Shown here: piece by piece, positions 1 through 8,301 of the stretch
Layout of the letters: each line of letters opens with the position of its first letter
How positions within the stretch are numbered: the first letter of the stretch is position 1
Assembly (NCBI RefSeq): GCF_043641925.1
Contig: NZ_JBHZRU010000007.1
Location: forward strand, 62,001 to 126,000
Reading direction: 5' to 3'
From: Paenisporosarcina quisquiliarum_A
Lineage (GTDB): Bacteria > Bacillota > Bacilli > Bacillales_A > Planococcaceae
Length of the DNA stretch: 64,000 nt
Translations under genes and position numbers: made by a program
Notes under the pieces: generated by a model
The model's database searches: none
Seen by the model: the letters and a program-made list of their open reading frames with translations, nothing else
What the model was told of the DNA's origin: nothing

Positions 1-117
1 TGTCGAATTTTCATCATACACTGCCACGATTTCACATGTAGAATGTGCCAAAATCTGATTAATAATACGTTCTCCTACAATGCCAGTTCCAATTAGTGCA
101 AACGTTGTTTTCTTCAA
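1..117 (-). CDS. NAD(P)-binding Rossmann oxidoreductase, N-terminal fragment
   Basis: Only the first 39 codons lie in the window; the gene runs off the left edge. The peptide reads as a beta-alpha-beta dinucleotide-binding start with a GxGxxG motif (ALIGTGIVGERI), followed by a second strand ending in VAVYDE, as in Gfo/Idh/MocA-type or related dehydrogenases. A TTG start at 117 is chosen because AAGGAG lies 11 nt upstream; GTG at 129 overlaps that ribosome site. Substrate cannot be told from this fragment. Confidence 0.6.
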   Translation of the reverse strand, partial: MKKTTFALIGTGIVGERIINQILAHSTCEIVAVYDENST

Positions 118-235
118 GTGAATCAACACTCCTTCTAGAAAATTTGTTTCATTTTTTAAAAACTTTGTTTCAGACTGTAACTTTTACGGGTAAAGAACTG
201 TCAAACAATTAAGAAAAATAAGGGAGGAAATACAC

Positions 236-379
236 ATGTTAAAAACAGAAACTTGGTGGGAACCCATCTTTTCAGGAAGCTTAAGCTTAGGAATTAACAA
301 AGATCGCTTAAACGAGTTAGAGGAAGAAGCGTTCATTTACTTTGATGATACTGAAGAAGTCGAAACATTGGAACAATAA
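236..379 (+). CDS. small acidic hypothetical protein (47 aa)
   Basis: A 47-codon frame with a strong ribosome-binding site (AGGGAGGA, 6 nt before ATG). The peptide is acidic in its second half (LEEEAFIYFDDTEEVETLEQ) and has a WWEP motif near the start; there is no signal peptide or membrane segment. I do not recognise the family. It stands alone between a divergent oxidoreductase and a convergent MFS gene, and is followed closely by a shared terminator hairpin. It could be a small regulatory or stress protein, but nothing in the sequence proves a role. Confidence 0.55.
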   Translation: MLKTETWWEPIFSGSLSLGINKDRLNELEEEAFIYFDDTEEVETLEQ

Positions 380-414
380 ATTTGAAGAGAAATATCCAAA
401 CATGTCATACATAA

Positions 415-452
415 ACAGCTTCCCCTTAAATCTCAGGAGAAGCTGTCTTTTT
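415..452. terminator. terminator between convergent genes
   Basis: Inverted repeat ACAGCTTCCCC ... GGAGAAGCTGT followed by CTTTTTTT on the plus strand. It serves the small gene at 236 and overlaps the 3' end of the convergent MFS gene. Confidence 0.65.
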
Positions 453-1703
453 TTGTTCATATAAATAAAACATTAAATAATACACAAAGGCACTAAGTAA
501 GGATAGAATGGCAATAATAGTGAACGTCCAGAAAAACCCGAACCAAACCGTCATTGGAATTGATAATGGCGCAATCATTCGCCCGACCGTATAGCGTAAA
601 CTAGCTGCTGCAAAATATTGTCCTCTCATATGTTCAGGTGCCAACTTGGAAATAAAGCTTTGAGATAAGCCGACAATCATTAATTCGCCAAATGTAAAAA
701 TGGCCATCGCTAATACGAAAATCCAAAACAATTCATAATAAGCGAAAACCATCATCGCGATTGTGTATAGAATAGAAGATATAAAGAAGACATTTTTTTC
801 ACTGAATTTCAGTACATAACGTGTAACAGCTACAGTGAGTAATGCAACCAATAAACCATTCTCTGAAATAAGTACACTAAATGCCAACTCGCCTGTTAAC
901 TTGAAATCCCATCCAAAAACAGACATCAGTTGAGGATTTGCAATCACATCCTTCACATACACAGGAAGTAACAAATCAAGTTGCATAAAAGTTTGTGCAC
1001 TTAAAACTCCTGCAATGATAAATAGTAAGAAGAGCTTATCCTGCATAATCACTCCGTAATCCTTTACTTGCATACGAATGGCATGCATCGCCCCTTTAGG
1101 AGTATCCGTTGCCAGGTTATCAACATTCGTTGGTAATGTTTCTTTCGTAAATTTAATTAAAATCCATGCTAATAATAAACACACTAAGCCTGCTACAACC
1201 ATTAAACCAAAACGTGCACTAAAGAAGAAAATACCACCTAAAATTGGTCCAACAACGACCGCAATATTGATAGATGTATAGAAGACTGCAAATACTTCTC
1301 CTCTATGCTCTTCTGGAACGACATCAGCGACCATTGCTTGACTGGCTGGCCAGTATAAAGAACCAAAAACACTAGCAATTGTAAAAGCAATAAATCCTAA
1401 TCCAGGTGATTCTAAAAATGGTGAATTAGCGAAAGCAAATAAGAAAAATGCTGCTCCCTGTCCAAATGACGAAATGACCATCATCGTTCTGCGACCAAAT
1501 TGATCAGCGCAATATCCACCAACTAAATTTGCAGCTACCGAGAACACTTGAGACAAAATGAGCAAAAAGCCCGCTGTTGTTTTCCCGAATTCCTCTGCAA
1601 AGTAGATCGCAAGGAACGGGAAGAACATCCAAAACGTGATGTTCATAAATGCTTCACCGATTAATCTTGCTTTTAAACTTTTATCCCAATCTTTAATCTT
1701 CAT
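426..1703 (-). CDS. MFS transporter, DHA1/multidrug-efflux type
   Basis: A 425-residue major facilitator with about twelve hydrophobic segments. MFS motif A is visible after TM2 (GGYCADQFGRR, residues 62-72), and a PG/GP-rich TM5 (VVGPILGGIFF) is present, as in proton-driven drug exporters of the DHA1 family. The N-terminal and C-terminal halves are separated by a charged loop near residues 190-215. Start ATG at 1703 has AGGGAG 7 nt upstream. It is monocistronic, with no neighbouring regulator that would hint at a substrate, so 'exporter of unknown small molecules' is as far as one can go. Confidence 0.8.
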   Translation of the reverse strand: MKIKDWDKSLKARLIGEAFMNITFWMFFPFLAIYFAEEFGKTTAGFLLILSQVFSVAANLVGGYCADQFGRRTMMVISSFGQGAAFFLFAFANSPFLESPGLGFIAFTIASVFGSLYWPASQAMVADVVPEEHRGEVFAVFYTSINIAVVVGPILGGIFFFSARFGLMVVAGLVCLLLAWILIKFTKETLPTNVDNLATDTPKGAMHAIRMQVKDYGVIMQDKLFLLFIIAGVLSAQTFMQLDLLLPVYVKDVIANPQLMSVFGWDFKLTGELAFSVLISENGLLVALLTVAVTRYVLKFSEKNVFFISSILYTIAMMVFAYYELFWIFVLAMAIFTFGELMIVGLSQSFISKLAPEHMRGQYFAAASLRYTVGRMIAPLSIPMTVWFGFFWTFTIIAILSLLSAFVYYLMFYLYEQKKTASPEI

Positions 1704-1876
1704 GTTGTTTCTCCCTAGATGACTTGCTCAATACACTAATCCTACTTAGGTTAAGTCGAAATAATAAGCAGTACAACTGTTTCTCTAATTTTTTATAATT
1801 CATCTGTTCAAAGTTTCAGCAATTTCTTTTTTGCTAATAAAGCCTGTGAGATAGAAATACACATTTTAAATCGAAC

Positions 1877-2722
1877 CTATTCAATACTTCTCCACAAATA
1901 AAGCGATGCATAACTTAAAAATGGTGACCACTGTGGGAAATGTGAAGACATTTCTTCAGCTTTTGGTTTTTCAGTGGATCCCCACAATTTTTTCAACGCA
2001 TTTTGAAGTCCGATATCCGCTAACGGAAATAAATTAGGTCGACCTAGTCCAAATAATAAAAAGCTTTGGGCAGTCCAAGGTCCAATCCCTCTATATTTAA
2101 TCAAGGTTTGTGTAATCGTATCATCATCTTCAAGTGCCAATTTTTCAAGATTTAATTCCCCACTCGCTATCGCTTGAGATACACCAATCACATATTCAGC
2201 TTTGCGCGTACTAAATTGAAGTTCTCTTAGTTCTTCCACTTGAAGCCGTGCAATCTTTTCTGGTTTTGGATAAAACCATACCCCATCGATTTCATGGCCA
2301 TATGTATGCACAAATCGAGTCGTTAATGTATGAGCAAAAGCTAAGTTTAACTGTTGATGAATAATACTTTTCATTAACGTTGCGTAAAGTGAAAATTCAC
2401 GCACAATCGGTGTACCCTTATGTTCGTCAAAAACAGCCGATAAATTAGTAGAAGCAAAATGTTCATGTATCGGATCTAACGAACGGTCGAAGTGAAAAAT
2501 CTCTTTTACGAAGTTCATTTGCTCTTCAGATTCAACACCATCCAATTCAAATACAGGTTGATTTGTAGTTCCGGTTGCACGGAGTGTCAGTATTTTTCCT
2601 TCTTCAAGTGGAATATGAACACTTCTTTTGTCTTTATTTAATGAAATAATGGGGTCCATTGAAAGACGATCCAATACTCGCTCAAAATCGTAGGCAAAAT
2701 CTAATTCAATTATTCGTTTCAT
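1877..2722 (-). CDS. alkA: DNA-3-methyladenine glycosylase II (AlkA family)
   Basis: A 281-residue HhH-GPD base-excision glycosylase that removes alkylated purines from DNA. An N-terminal AlkA-like sheet domain (about 1-105) is followed by the helix-hairpin-helix motif YRGIGPWTAQ near residues 209-218 and the catalytic aspartate in FPLADIGLQ near residue 236. The ATG at 2722 is preferred over an in-frame upstream codon because AAAGGG sits 7 nt before it and family proteins begin near this point. It is divergent from the nuclease lipoprotein gene at 2783, with about 60 bp between them for both promoters. It is not next to ada, so alkylation induction is not evident here. Confidence 0.85.
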   Translation of the reverse strand: MKRIIELDFAYDFERVLDRLSMDPIISLNKDKRSVHIPLEEGKILTLRATGTTNQPVFELDGVESEEQMNFVKEIFHFDRSLDPIHEHFASTNLSAVFDEHKGTPIVREFSLYATLMKSIIHQQLNLAFAHTLTTRFVHTYGHEIDGVWFYPKPEKIARLQVEELRELQFSTRKAEYVIGVSQAIASGELNLEKLALEDDDTITQTLIKYRGIGPWTAQSFLLFGLGRPNLFPLADIGLQNALKKLWGSTEKPKAEEMSSHFPQWSPFLSYASLYLWRSIE

Positions 2723-2782
2723 AATATAACCCTTTCTACATAAAAAAATAGAATATGATACCATATGTACAGGTGATGAAAA

Positions 2783-3481
2783 ATGAAAAAATGGCTACTC
2801 TGTTGTTCAATCCTTCTTTTATTAACAGCATGTGAAGAACAACCAAGTAAAACGACAAAAACAACCGGCACGACCGAACAAATTCCAGTAGAATTAGTCG
2901 ACGTAATCGACGGTGATACCATTAAAGTTAAGTATAACGGAAACACCGAAACGATTCGCTACTTACTTTTAGATACTCCGGAAGTCAGACATCAAACGCT
3001 AGGTAAACAACCCGGTGGCGAAGAAGCGAGTGCACGTCACAAAGAGATTATGAAAACTGGACAAATTTCGATTGAATTTGATGTCGGAGATCGAATGGAT
3101 GACTACGGTAGACTTCTTGCCTATGTGTATATCGATGGAAAATCCGTTCAAGAAATGCTTTTATCTGAAGGGCTAGGACGTGTAGCGTATATCTATCCTC
3201 CAAATACTCGTTATTTAGATCAGTTTGAGGAAGCTCAAGAAATTGCCAAAGATGCGAAAAAAGGCATTTGGGAAGTCGAAAACTATGCAACGGATCGAGG
3301 TTTTAATCAAGCCGTATTTGAGCAAAATAGTGACTGTTTAATAAAAGGCAACATTAATCGTGATGGGGACAAAATTTATCACGTACCAGATAGTCAGCAC
3401 TATATCCAAACAAACCCAGAAGAATGGTTCTGTTCAGAGAGAGAAGCGAAAGCCGCTGGTTTTAGAAAAGCCGGCGGATGA
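2783..3481 (+). CDS. thermonuclease (SNase) family lipoprotein
   Basis: A 232-residue exported nuclease. The N-terminus is a lipoprotein signal ending in LTAC (Cys17), then a T/K-rich linker, then a staphylococcal-nuclease OB-fold (about residues 36-165) with IDGDTIKV, LLLDTPE and the R/E-rich GRLLAYVYIDG stretch typical of the active site. The last 65 residues form a separate module with the pattern IKGNI...YHVPDSQHY...WFCSEREAKAAGFRKA, a Cys-containing tail often attached to SNase or beta-lactamase-fold proteins in Bacillales. It probably acts on DNA at the cell surface. Start ATG follows GGTGATGAAAA. Single gene. Confidence 0.85.
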   Translation: MKKWLLCCSILLLLTACEEQPSKTTKTTGTTEQIPVELVDVIDGDTIKVKYNGNTETIRYLLLDTPEVRHQTLGKQPGGEEASARHKEIMKTGQISIEFDVGDRMDDYGRLLAYVYIDGKSVQEMLLSEGLGRVAYIYPPNTRYLDQFEEAQEIAKDAKKGIWEVENYATDRGFNQAVFEQNSDCLIKGNINRDGDKIYHVPDSQHYIQTNPEEWFCSEREAKAAGFRKAGG

Positions 3482-3553
3482 ATGGTGTGATTTGAAGAAA
3501 TAATGGCTGAGTGATTTTGCTAACGAGGTGTTGTTCTCGATTTCATGAGGAGT

Positions 3554-3672
3554 ATTCTAGGATTGACTGGGCGTATTCTAGGACTCGTTAGGTCTATTCT
3601 AGAATTCGTTAGGCACATTCAAGGATTCACCTCCCCTATTCTAGAATTCACCCGCTTCATTCAAAAATTCAT
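3554..3672 (+). repeat. 21-bp periodic array, ATTCTAGAATTC family
   Basis: Five full units and one partial unit begin at exactly 3554, 3575, 3596, 3617, 3638 and 3659. Each starts with ATTCTAG/ATTCAAG-like sequence and has a variable second half. It fills the gap between the nuclease gene and the 2H phosphoesterase gene. A frame of 49 codons (3545-3694) stays open through the array and would give heptad-like residues (ILGLVRS, ILEFVRH), but its ribosome site is poor. Confidence 0.8.
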
Positions 3673-3766
3673 GATTTCCAAACAATTAATTTAAAAGAGG
3701 AAATTCACTCTTTTTCAACGAAATTACATATCAAAAATCCGCATCATGAAGAAGGGAATGAATCAG

Positions 3767-4291
3767 ATGCAAGTACTTGTACTTCGATTTGACTATAAAT
3801 TGTCCACTAAATTAGAACAAGATCAAAGTAATCTCGCAGGGGCTGCCCTTCGTGGGAAAGAAACGTTAATTCCTCCTCATATGAGTTTGTTTACTTTTGA
3901 ACAAGTTCATCCTGGAATTCTTGGCGAAATCATTAAGCCGTGGAGTGAAAAGCAAAAACAATTGCTTATCTCTCTCGCTTCACTTGGCTTTTTTAAACAA
4001 AAGGGAACGTTTTTTGCCGCTCCTGTGATCACGAAAGAATTAATAGAATTCCATACAGATTTGTATAATTTAATTGCCGATTTACATACAACAGAGATAT
4101 CCCCTTACCTGCCAGGAAAATGGGTACCTCATGCTACTTTATTAAACAACACAGCACTTAATACGTGGGGACCATTGTTCCAACGTGCTGCCCTAGCATT
4201 TGAGCCGATGGATGGTAAAGCAGTAGCCATCGAATGTTGGACCATCGTCAACGGTCGAGCTCAAACTGAATGGACTCACTTCTTAAGCTAG
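3767..4291 (+). CDS. 2H phosphoesterase / 2'-5' RNA ligase-like protein
   Basis: A 174-residue protein with the two HxT/S motifs of the 2H superfamily: PHMSLF near residue 38 and PHATLL near residue 122. Family members act on 2',3'-cyclic or 2'-5' phosphodiester bonds in RNA or nucleotides; the actual substrate is unknown. Start ATG 3767 is chosen because GGGA lies 9 nt upstream, whereas the in-frame ATGs at 3746 and 3758 lack suitably placed sites. It is a distant paralogue of the yjcG-like gene at 16215. Monocistronic, upstream of the tRNA-Val gene. Confidence 0.7.
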   Translation: MQVLVLRFDYKLSTKLEQDQSNLAGAALRGKETLIPPHMSLFTFEQVHPGILGEIIKPWSEKQKQLLISLASLGFFKQKGTFFAAPVITKELIEFHTDLYNLIADLHTTEISPYLPGKWVPHATLLNNTALNTWGPLFQRAALAFEPMDGKAVAIECWTIVNGRAQTEWTHFLS

Positions 4292-4318
4292 TAATGCATG
4301 AACACCTATCCTAGGGCA

Positions 4319-4346
4319 TTGACTATTTAGTCCACAGCGATATAAT
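4319..4346 (+). promoter_or_regulatory. promoter of tRNA-Val
   Basis: TTGACT at 4319-4324 and TATAAT at 4341-4346, separated by 16 bp, about 20 nt before the mature tRNA start. This is a good sigma-A-type promoter. Confidence 0.65.
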
Positions 4347-4367
4347 AGAATTTGTCCTAGTAAAAAC

Positions 4368-4440
4368 GATCTTGTAGCTCAGCTGGGAGAGCGCCACCTT
4401 GACAGGGTGGAGGTCGCTGGTTCGAGCCCAGTCGGGATCA
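4368..4440 (+). tRNA. tRNA-Val (anticodon GAC)
   Basis: A complete cloverleaf: acceptor GATCTTG pairs with CGGGATC, D-arm AGCTCAGCTGGGAGAGC, anticodon stem CCACC/GGTGG around the loop TTGACAG (anticodon GAC, valine), and T-arm CTGGTTCGAGCCCAG. The discriminator is A. The CCA end is not encoded (ATT follows), so it must be added after transcription. It has its own promoter and a downstream terminator hairpin. Confidence 0.9.
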
Positions 4441-4486
4441 TTGGGTCTAGAACCCGTAAGAAACCTTTATAAACAAGGGTTTCTCT

Positions 4487-4523
4487 AAAAAGCATCATCT
4501 CTTCGGAGGTGATGCTTTTTTCT
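4487..4523 (+). terminator. terminator of tRNA-Val
   Basis: Hairpin AGCATCATCTC-TTCG-GAGGTGATGCT with a UUCG tetraloop and a following T-run. A second small hairpin (AAACC ... GGTTT) lies just upstream. Confidence 0.8.
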
Positions 4524-4646
4524 TTATTGACCATGCCTTCCACAATAAAGTAGTTCAGCTCTTTTGAATTAATTTTTTAAAAAGGACTATTTAACATAAA
4601 AATGGGTATGTATATTGTTAGGAGTTAAAAAAAGGAGAATATTCCT

Positions 4647-4802
4647 ATGAACCTTATTTCTTATGAATTAACTAAATTAGTCGACGATTATTACAAATGC
4701 GATAATCATAATATAAGAGAACAAATACTAGATGATATTCATTTCCTAACTGAAGCTGTAACAATGGGTTTTGATCAAGAATATAAACAATTACGTAATT
4801 GA
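4647..4802 (+). CDS. small hypothetical protein (51 aa)
   Basis: A 51-codon frame starting with MNLISYELTKLVDDYYKCDN, preceded by AAAGGAGA at good distance. It looks like a short two-helix protein. It is roughly the size of a Spo0E-type phosphatase, but the S-Q-x-x-D signature is absent, so that call is not made. It lies between tRNA-Val and its decayed copy with the gene at 4916 and may be part of a small inserted or rearranged block. Confidence 0.5.
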   Translation: MNLISYELTKLVDDYYKCDNHNIREQILDDIHFLTEAVTMGFDQEYKQLRN

Positions 4803-4915
4803 TTTAATTCTTAGAGTCATTTTATTTACTTAATAAAAAATTGATCATTAGTTTCAAAATCCTAAATGTATAGTTCGCCCTTCACTTCTCATAATAAAAA
4901 AAAGGAGTGATGAAT

Positions 4916-5098
4916 ATGGCGAAACGGACTAAGAAAAATGATGCAGACCAAAAGAATAAACAAGGTTTTGACTCCAGCAAAACAGATTCTGAATTCTCTA
5001 AAGAATTTGGCAGTGCCAATGCAAATCGAGCAAAAAAAGAAAAGGCTAAAAAAGAAAAAGCATCCAAAAACCAAGGAGAATGGAATGGAATGCATTGA
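4916..5098 (+). CDS. small Lys-rich hydrophilic protein, possibly a gamma-type spore protein
   Basis: Sixty residues, very rich in K, N, D, E and A, with no hydrophobic segment. The middle stretch SEFSKEFGSANANRAKK recalls the FGTEFASETNAQ repeats of gamma-type small acid-soluble spore proteins (SspE), followed by a Lys-rich AKKEKAKKEKASK tail. The match is only impressionistic, so the spore assignment is inference. ATG 4916 is chosen because AAGGAG is 8 nt upstream. A strong terminator follows at 5165. Confidence 0.55.
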   Translation: MAKRTKKNDADQKNKQGFDSSKTDSEFSKEFGSANANRAKKEKAKKEKASKNQGEWNGMH

Positions 5099-5164
5099 TT
5101 GCATTTAATGCATCGAATACTAAAATAGCTATTTAATATCTTTTAAAATTAATCAGTACAATTC

Positions 5165-5202
5165 AAAAGGGATCATCTTTAGTTTAGATGATCCCTTTTT
5201 CT
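5165..5202 (+). terminator. rho-independent terminator
   Basis: AAGGGATCATC ... GATGATCCCTT stem with a T-run, downstream of the small gene at 4916. Confidence 0.75.
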
Positions 5203-5399
5203 CCTACTTACCTTAACCATCACAGTTTCATTCAAGAAATCCTTCTTAAAATCAATCCAATAATACTCTTTTAAAGATGTCTTAAATGATAATAATAGCG
5301 GTTTCATACGATAGTCTATTGCTTCGTATCTACTCCCATGCTATACTACGATAGCAAACGTGATTCAACGTTTCGTAATTAGTTTTGACATCCAATTAT

Positions 5400-5467
5400 G
5401 TCGATTGTTATATACGCCAAAACCTAGTTAGGGTGGAAGGTTGTTTGTTCTAACCCAGTCGGAATTA
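5400..5467 (+). pseudogene. decayed tRNA-Val copy
   Basis: The 3' half resembles the intact tRNA-Val at 4368: AGGGTGG, GTTC, AACCCAGTCGG and then ATTATTGGGT. The similarity continues into the flank, with a second weak hairpin and a CACTTCGGTG terminator loop. The 5' acceptor half and D-arm are not recognisable, so this cannot fold as a tRNA. It explains most of the 5.10-5.61 kb gap; I see nothing else there. Confidence 0.6.
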
Positions 5468-5613
5468 TTGGGTGCCAAACCCACGAGAACCCTTAAGGAA
5501 CGAAGGGTTCTTCCAAAAAAGTCGTTCACTTCGGTGATCGGCTTTTTCTTATGATTAGGTAGATGGTGTGCAAAAAGAGATAATTTCATTAGAATTTGAT
5601 GGGAGTGTATTCA

Positions 5614-5736
5614 ATGATCTCACGTAAGGTAAGATATCGTATGTATCAACCTAAGTCTAAATCTAAGCATACATTTATTCTATTATTAATAGCTATTATG
5701 GGACTCATTGTTTTATCTATTCTTTATTTCAAATAA
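5614..5736 (+). CDS. small single-pass membrane peptide (40 aa)
   Basis: Forty codons after a GGGAG ribosome site. The N-terminal half is basic (SRKVRYRMYQPKSKSKH) and is followed by one hydrophobic helix (FILLLIAIMGLIVLSILYF), giving a positive-inside N-in topology. The family is not recognised. The combination of a usable start, a clear membrane helix and no competing gene makes it a plausible real small protein; conservation would decide. Confidence 0.45.
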   Translation: MISRKVRYRMYQPKSKSKHTFILLLIAIMGLIVLSILYFK

Positions 5737-5770
5737 GACATGTAATTAAGGCAAGATTAGTTGAATCAAC

Positions 5771-7309
5771 TTATTTTATTTTCAATAATTTCTTATCAAT
5801 CTTTCCAAGCGAAGTATAGGGCATTTCCTCAACCATCATAATTTCTTTTGGCATTTGGAATCGAGCTACTCTGCTACTTAACCATGTTGTAATTTCCTCA
5901 TTTGTTATTGTCGCGTTTTTTATTGGAAGAATGAATGCTTTTAGTCTTTGCCCAAATTGTTCATCCATCACTCCAATGACAGCGACATCTTCAATTGCAT
6001 GATGTGTAATCAGCACCTGCTCCACTTCAATAGGGTAAACATTCTCTCCACCTGAAACGACCATATCATCTGTTCTTCCTAGTAAAAAATAGTAGCCCTG
6101 CTCGTCACAGAATCCTACATCCCCTGTTTGAATCCATGCATTCTTTTCATTTCTGATTGACCAATCATTCGTTATACAGAAGTGGCCGATCTCTCCTACG
6201 CTCACCTCCTTCATGTTTTTACTCATCACCTTTAATTGGACACCATTAATTTTTTTGCCAATTGTCGTTGAAGAAAAGCGTAAATCATGTGGCGTGGCTA
6301 TTACATTTAAACCCGCTTCTGACGTTCCATATAAATTAAATAACACATCACCTAATTGGTTCTGAGTTTCTTCAATTAGTTTCGAACTAAGCTTTGCGCC
6401 TCCTGAGGCGATACATTTCAGTGACTGTAAGCTTTCAACAGAATGATTCAACATCTTTTGTAACATCAATGGAACCACCGTTACCACTTCTACTTGATGG
6501 GTAAGAATGATTTCACACGCTCGATGTGAATCAAATCCTTTACTGACCACGATTTTTTTACCCAATGCTAGGAATAAAAGAAGAACTCCAAGTCCATATC
6601 CATGGTAAATCGGCGTCGCAATATAAGCTGTCTGACGTTCTAACATATTAAATTTATTGAACAACGCTAAAAAAGGATTTAAATAGTTAAAGACTGAAGG
6701 TTTATGTGCTGCTTCTTTCGATATCCCTGTAGTTCCACCTGTTTGAAGGACGATTTTACTCATTGTTGTTCTTGGAATTTTTTTGTTATCACGGTTTCTG
6801 ATCTGTACAATTTGATTAATGGCTGGTAATTGATTGTGGGTACTTAAAATTTTCGTGTTGTTAAAACCTGATTCCTCCACTAATGCGGTCAGTTCAACAT
6901 CAAAAATTAAAACATCTAACTTTTGTTGCGACAAAAAACCGCTTAACTGACTACTACTAATTTCAGTGTTAAGTAAATACAAATCTGCTCCTAAACGAGA
7001 CACAGCAAACATCGATTTAATGAATGAAGTATGATTGTGACAGAGGATACCTACTTTTTGACCACTGCCTATATGCTTTTCCTTTAAAGAAACTGCTAGG
7101 TTTTCTGACTCCAATAAAAGTTCTTTATAAGTCATTGTCTCGTTGTCATCTACCAATGCGATTCGGTTTCCATATGTACAACCAGCAAAATGCAATAAAG
7201 TCATAAGATTAATGCCACTCTTATAAAAAGCAGACATTAATCGGAATACGCCTACTGGTGAGAGTAATTTAATTTTAGATAGAACATGAAGAAGTTTAAT
7301 GATCCTCAT
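5771..7309 (-). CDS. AMP-dependent acyl-CoA synthetase/ligase
   Basis: A 512-residue class I adenylate-forming enzyme, which activates a carboxylic acid to an acyl-adenylate and then usually to acyl-CoA. Visible motifs are the phosphate loop LQTGGTTGISK (about 188-198), YGTSEAG (about 326), the TGD motif (WIQTGDVGF), the hinge GRTDDMVVSGGENVYPIEVE, and the C-terminal LGKIDKKLLK with the catalytic lysine. The start at 7309 has AGAGGA upstream and overlaps the end of the SDR gene by 14 bp, so the two are translationally coupled. The substrate is probably a fatty or other hydrophobic acid. Confidence 0.8.
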   Translation of the reverse strand: MRIIKLLHVLSKIKLLSPVGVFRLMSAFYKSGINLMTLLHFAGCTYGNRIALVDDNETMTYKELLLESENLAVSLKEKHIGSGQKVGILCHNHTSFIKSMFAVSRLGADLYLLNTEISSSQLSGFLSQQKLDVLIFDVELTALVEESGFNNTKILSTHNQLPAINQIVQIRNRDNKKIPRTTMSKIVLQTGGTTGISKEAAHKPSVFNYLNPFLALFNKFNMLERQTAYIATPIYHGYGLGVLLLFLALGKKIVVSKGFDSHRACEIILTHQVEVVTVVPLMLQKMLNHSVESLQSLKCIASGGAKLSSKLIEETQNQLGDVLFNLYGTSEAGLNVIATPHDLRFSSTTIGKKINGVQLKVMSKNMKEVSVGEIGHFCITNDWSIRNEKNAWIQTGDVGFCDEQGYYFLLGRTDDMVVSGGENVYPIEVEQVLITHHAIEDVAVIGVMDEQFGQRLKAFILPIKNATITNEEITTWLSSRVARFQMPKEIMMVEEMPYTSLGKIDKKLLKIK

Positions 7310-8156
7310 GGTAATTTCCTCTTTTTCTTAAATTCTGTGTCACGAAAAATCCAAAACCGCTTCTGAAAAACAGAGAACCGATTTGACCAAAAATGAGCCA
7401 CCACGGTTGGTATCTCTTCCTTTTTGTATAAAAGGATTTGCTAATAATTTGGGCGACATGATTCGAGGACATAGCCGGTGCTTTTTTATATGCAGCTGTT
7501 GGCTCAATCATCGGAGTTTTGACTAATGGCAAATAAATAGATGTTGTTGAGATTCCCATTACGTTTAATTCAGGTTCAGCTGAACGGAACCACACATCAA
7601 ATGCTGATTTAGAAGCTTGATAGGCTGCCCAAAAAGGAACTGGTGTTAATAAGGCATTTACAGTCGAAACATTAATGATATGTCCTTGATTCTTTTTTAA
7701 GGCTGGAATTAATGATAACAACAATTGTACCGGTGCAAAATAATTAATAGCCATGGTTCGGTTAAAATCATGGGATCGTTCTAACGAATCTTGAATGGAC
7801 CTCTTAATAGACAACCCTGCATTGCTAACAACCATATCAACCCCATCTGGTATATGGAGAAGAAATGATAATAAGCCATTAAGCTGTTCCGCATTTCGAA
7901 GATCCGCATGATATACACTTACTTTAGCTACGGATTTTTCAATTTCTTTTTTCATTGTTACTAACTTTTTTTCTCTTCGTGCCACTAATATTAAATGACA
8001 ATTTGCATCGGCTAAATCGTAAGCTAACTGTTCGCCTATGCCTGAACTTGCACCAGTGATTAACACGGTCTTACCATTAAGTTCAGCTAATAACTTTGCT
8101 TTATTAACATAGGTAGGTGTAAATAAAAATCTTTCTAAGAGAGTATATGTATACAT
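7296..8156 (-). CDS. short-chain dehydrogenase/reductase
   Basis: A 286-residue classical SDR. TGASSGIG at residues 34-41 binds NAD(P); NAG(L), the catalytic Ser in NVSTVN and the YQASK tetrad follow in order. A basic, hydrophobic C-terminal extension (WWLIFGQIGSLFFRSGFGFF) suggests membrane contact. It is the first gene of a two-gene operon with the acyl-CoA ligase, so a role in fatty acyl-CoA or ketone/alcohol metabolism is likely. Start ATG 8156 follows AGTAGGT at 7 nt. Substrate unknown. Confidence 0.8.
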   Translation of the reverse strand: MYTYTLLERFLFTPTYVNKAKLLAELNGKTVLITGASSGIGEQLAYDLADANCHLILVARREKKLVTMKKEIEKSVAKVSVYHADLRNAEQLNGLLSFLLHIPDGVDMVVSNAGLSIKRSIQDSLERSHDFNRTMAINYFAPVQLLLSLIPALKKNQGHIINVSTVNALLTPVPFWAAYQASKSAFDVWFRSAEPELNVMGISTTSIYLPLVKTPMIEPTAAYKKAPAMSSNHVAQIISKSFYTKRKRYQPWWLIFGQIGSLFFRSGFGFFVTQNLRKRGNYHEDH

Positions 8157-8270
8157 GTGAATACCTACTTTTCATGACATATTTTATTAACAAACTAAAA
8201 ATTATGAAACTATACATATGTTAGCATAAATATCCATTTTCTGAAGTGACTGTTTCCTAAATAACTTCAA

Positions 8271-8301
8271 GAAAGCCCCACTCAAATGAGCAGGGCTTCT
8301 T
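8271..8301 (-). terminator. terminator hairpin
   Basis: GAAAGCCCCACTC ... GAGCAGGGCTTC imperfect stem directly downstream of the gene at 8302; the T-run is weak on the minus strand. Confidence 0.55.

Noticed and set aside
3554..3672. The 21-bp arrays as CRISPR
   Set aside because: The units are too short, the repeats imperfect, the spacers only about 8 bp, and there are no cas genes in the window.
4647..4802. Spo0E-like aspartyl phosphatase
   Set aside because: The size fits, but the conserved S-Q-x-x-D motif is absent.
4368..5467. tRNA-Val and its decayed copy as att sites of a genomic island
   Set aside because: The similarity extends beyond the tRNA into the terminator region, the interval has no integrase and is only about 1 kb, so a duplication is simpler.
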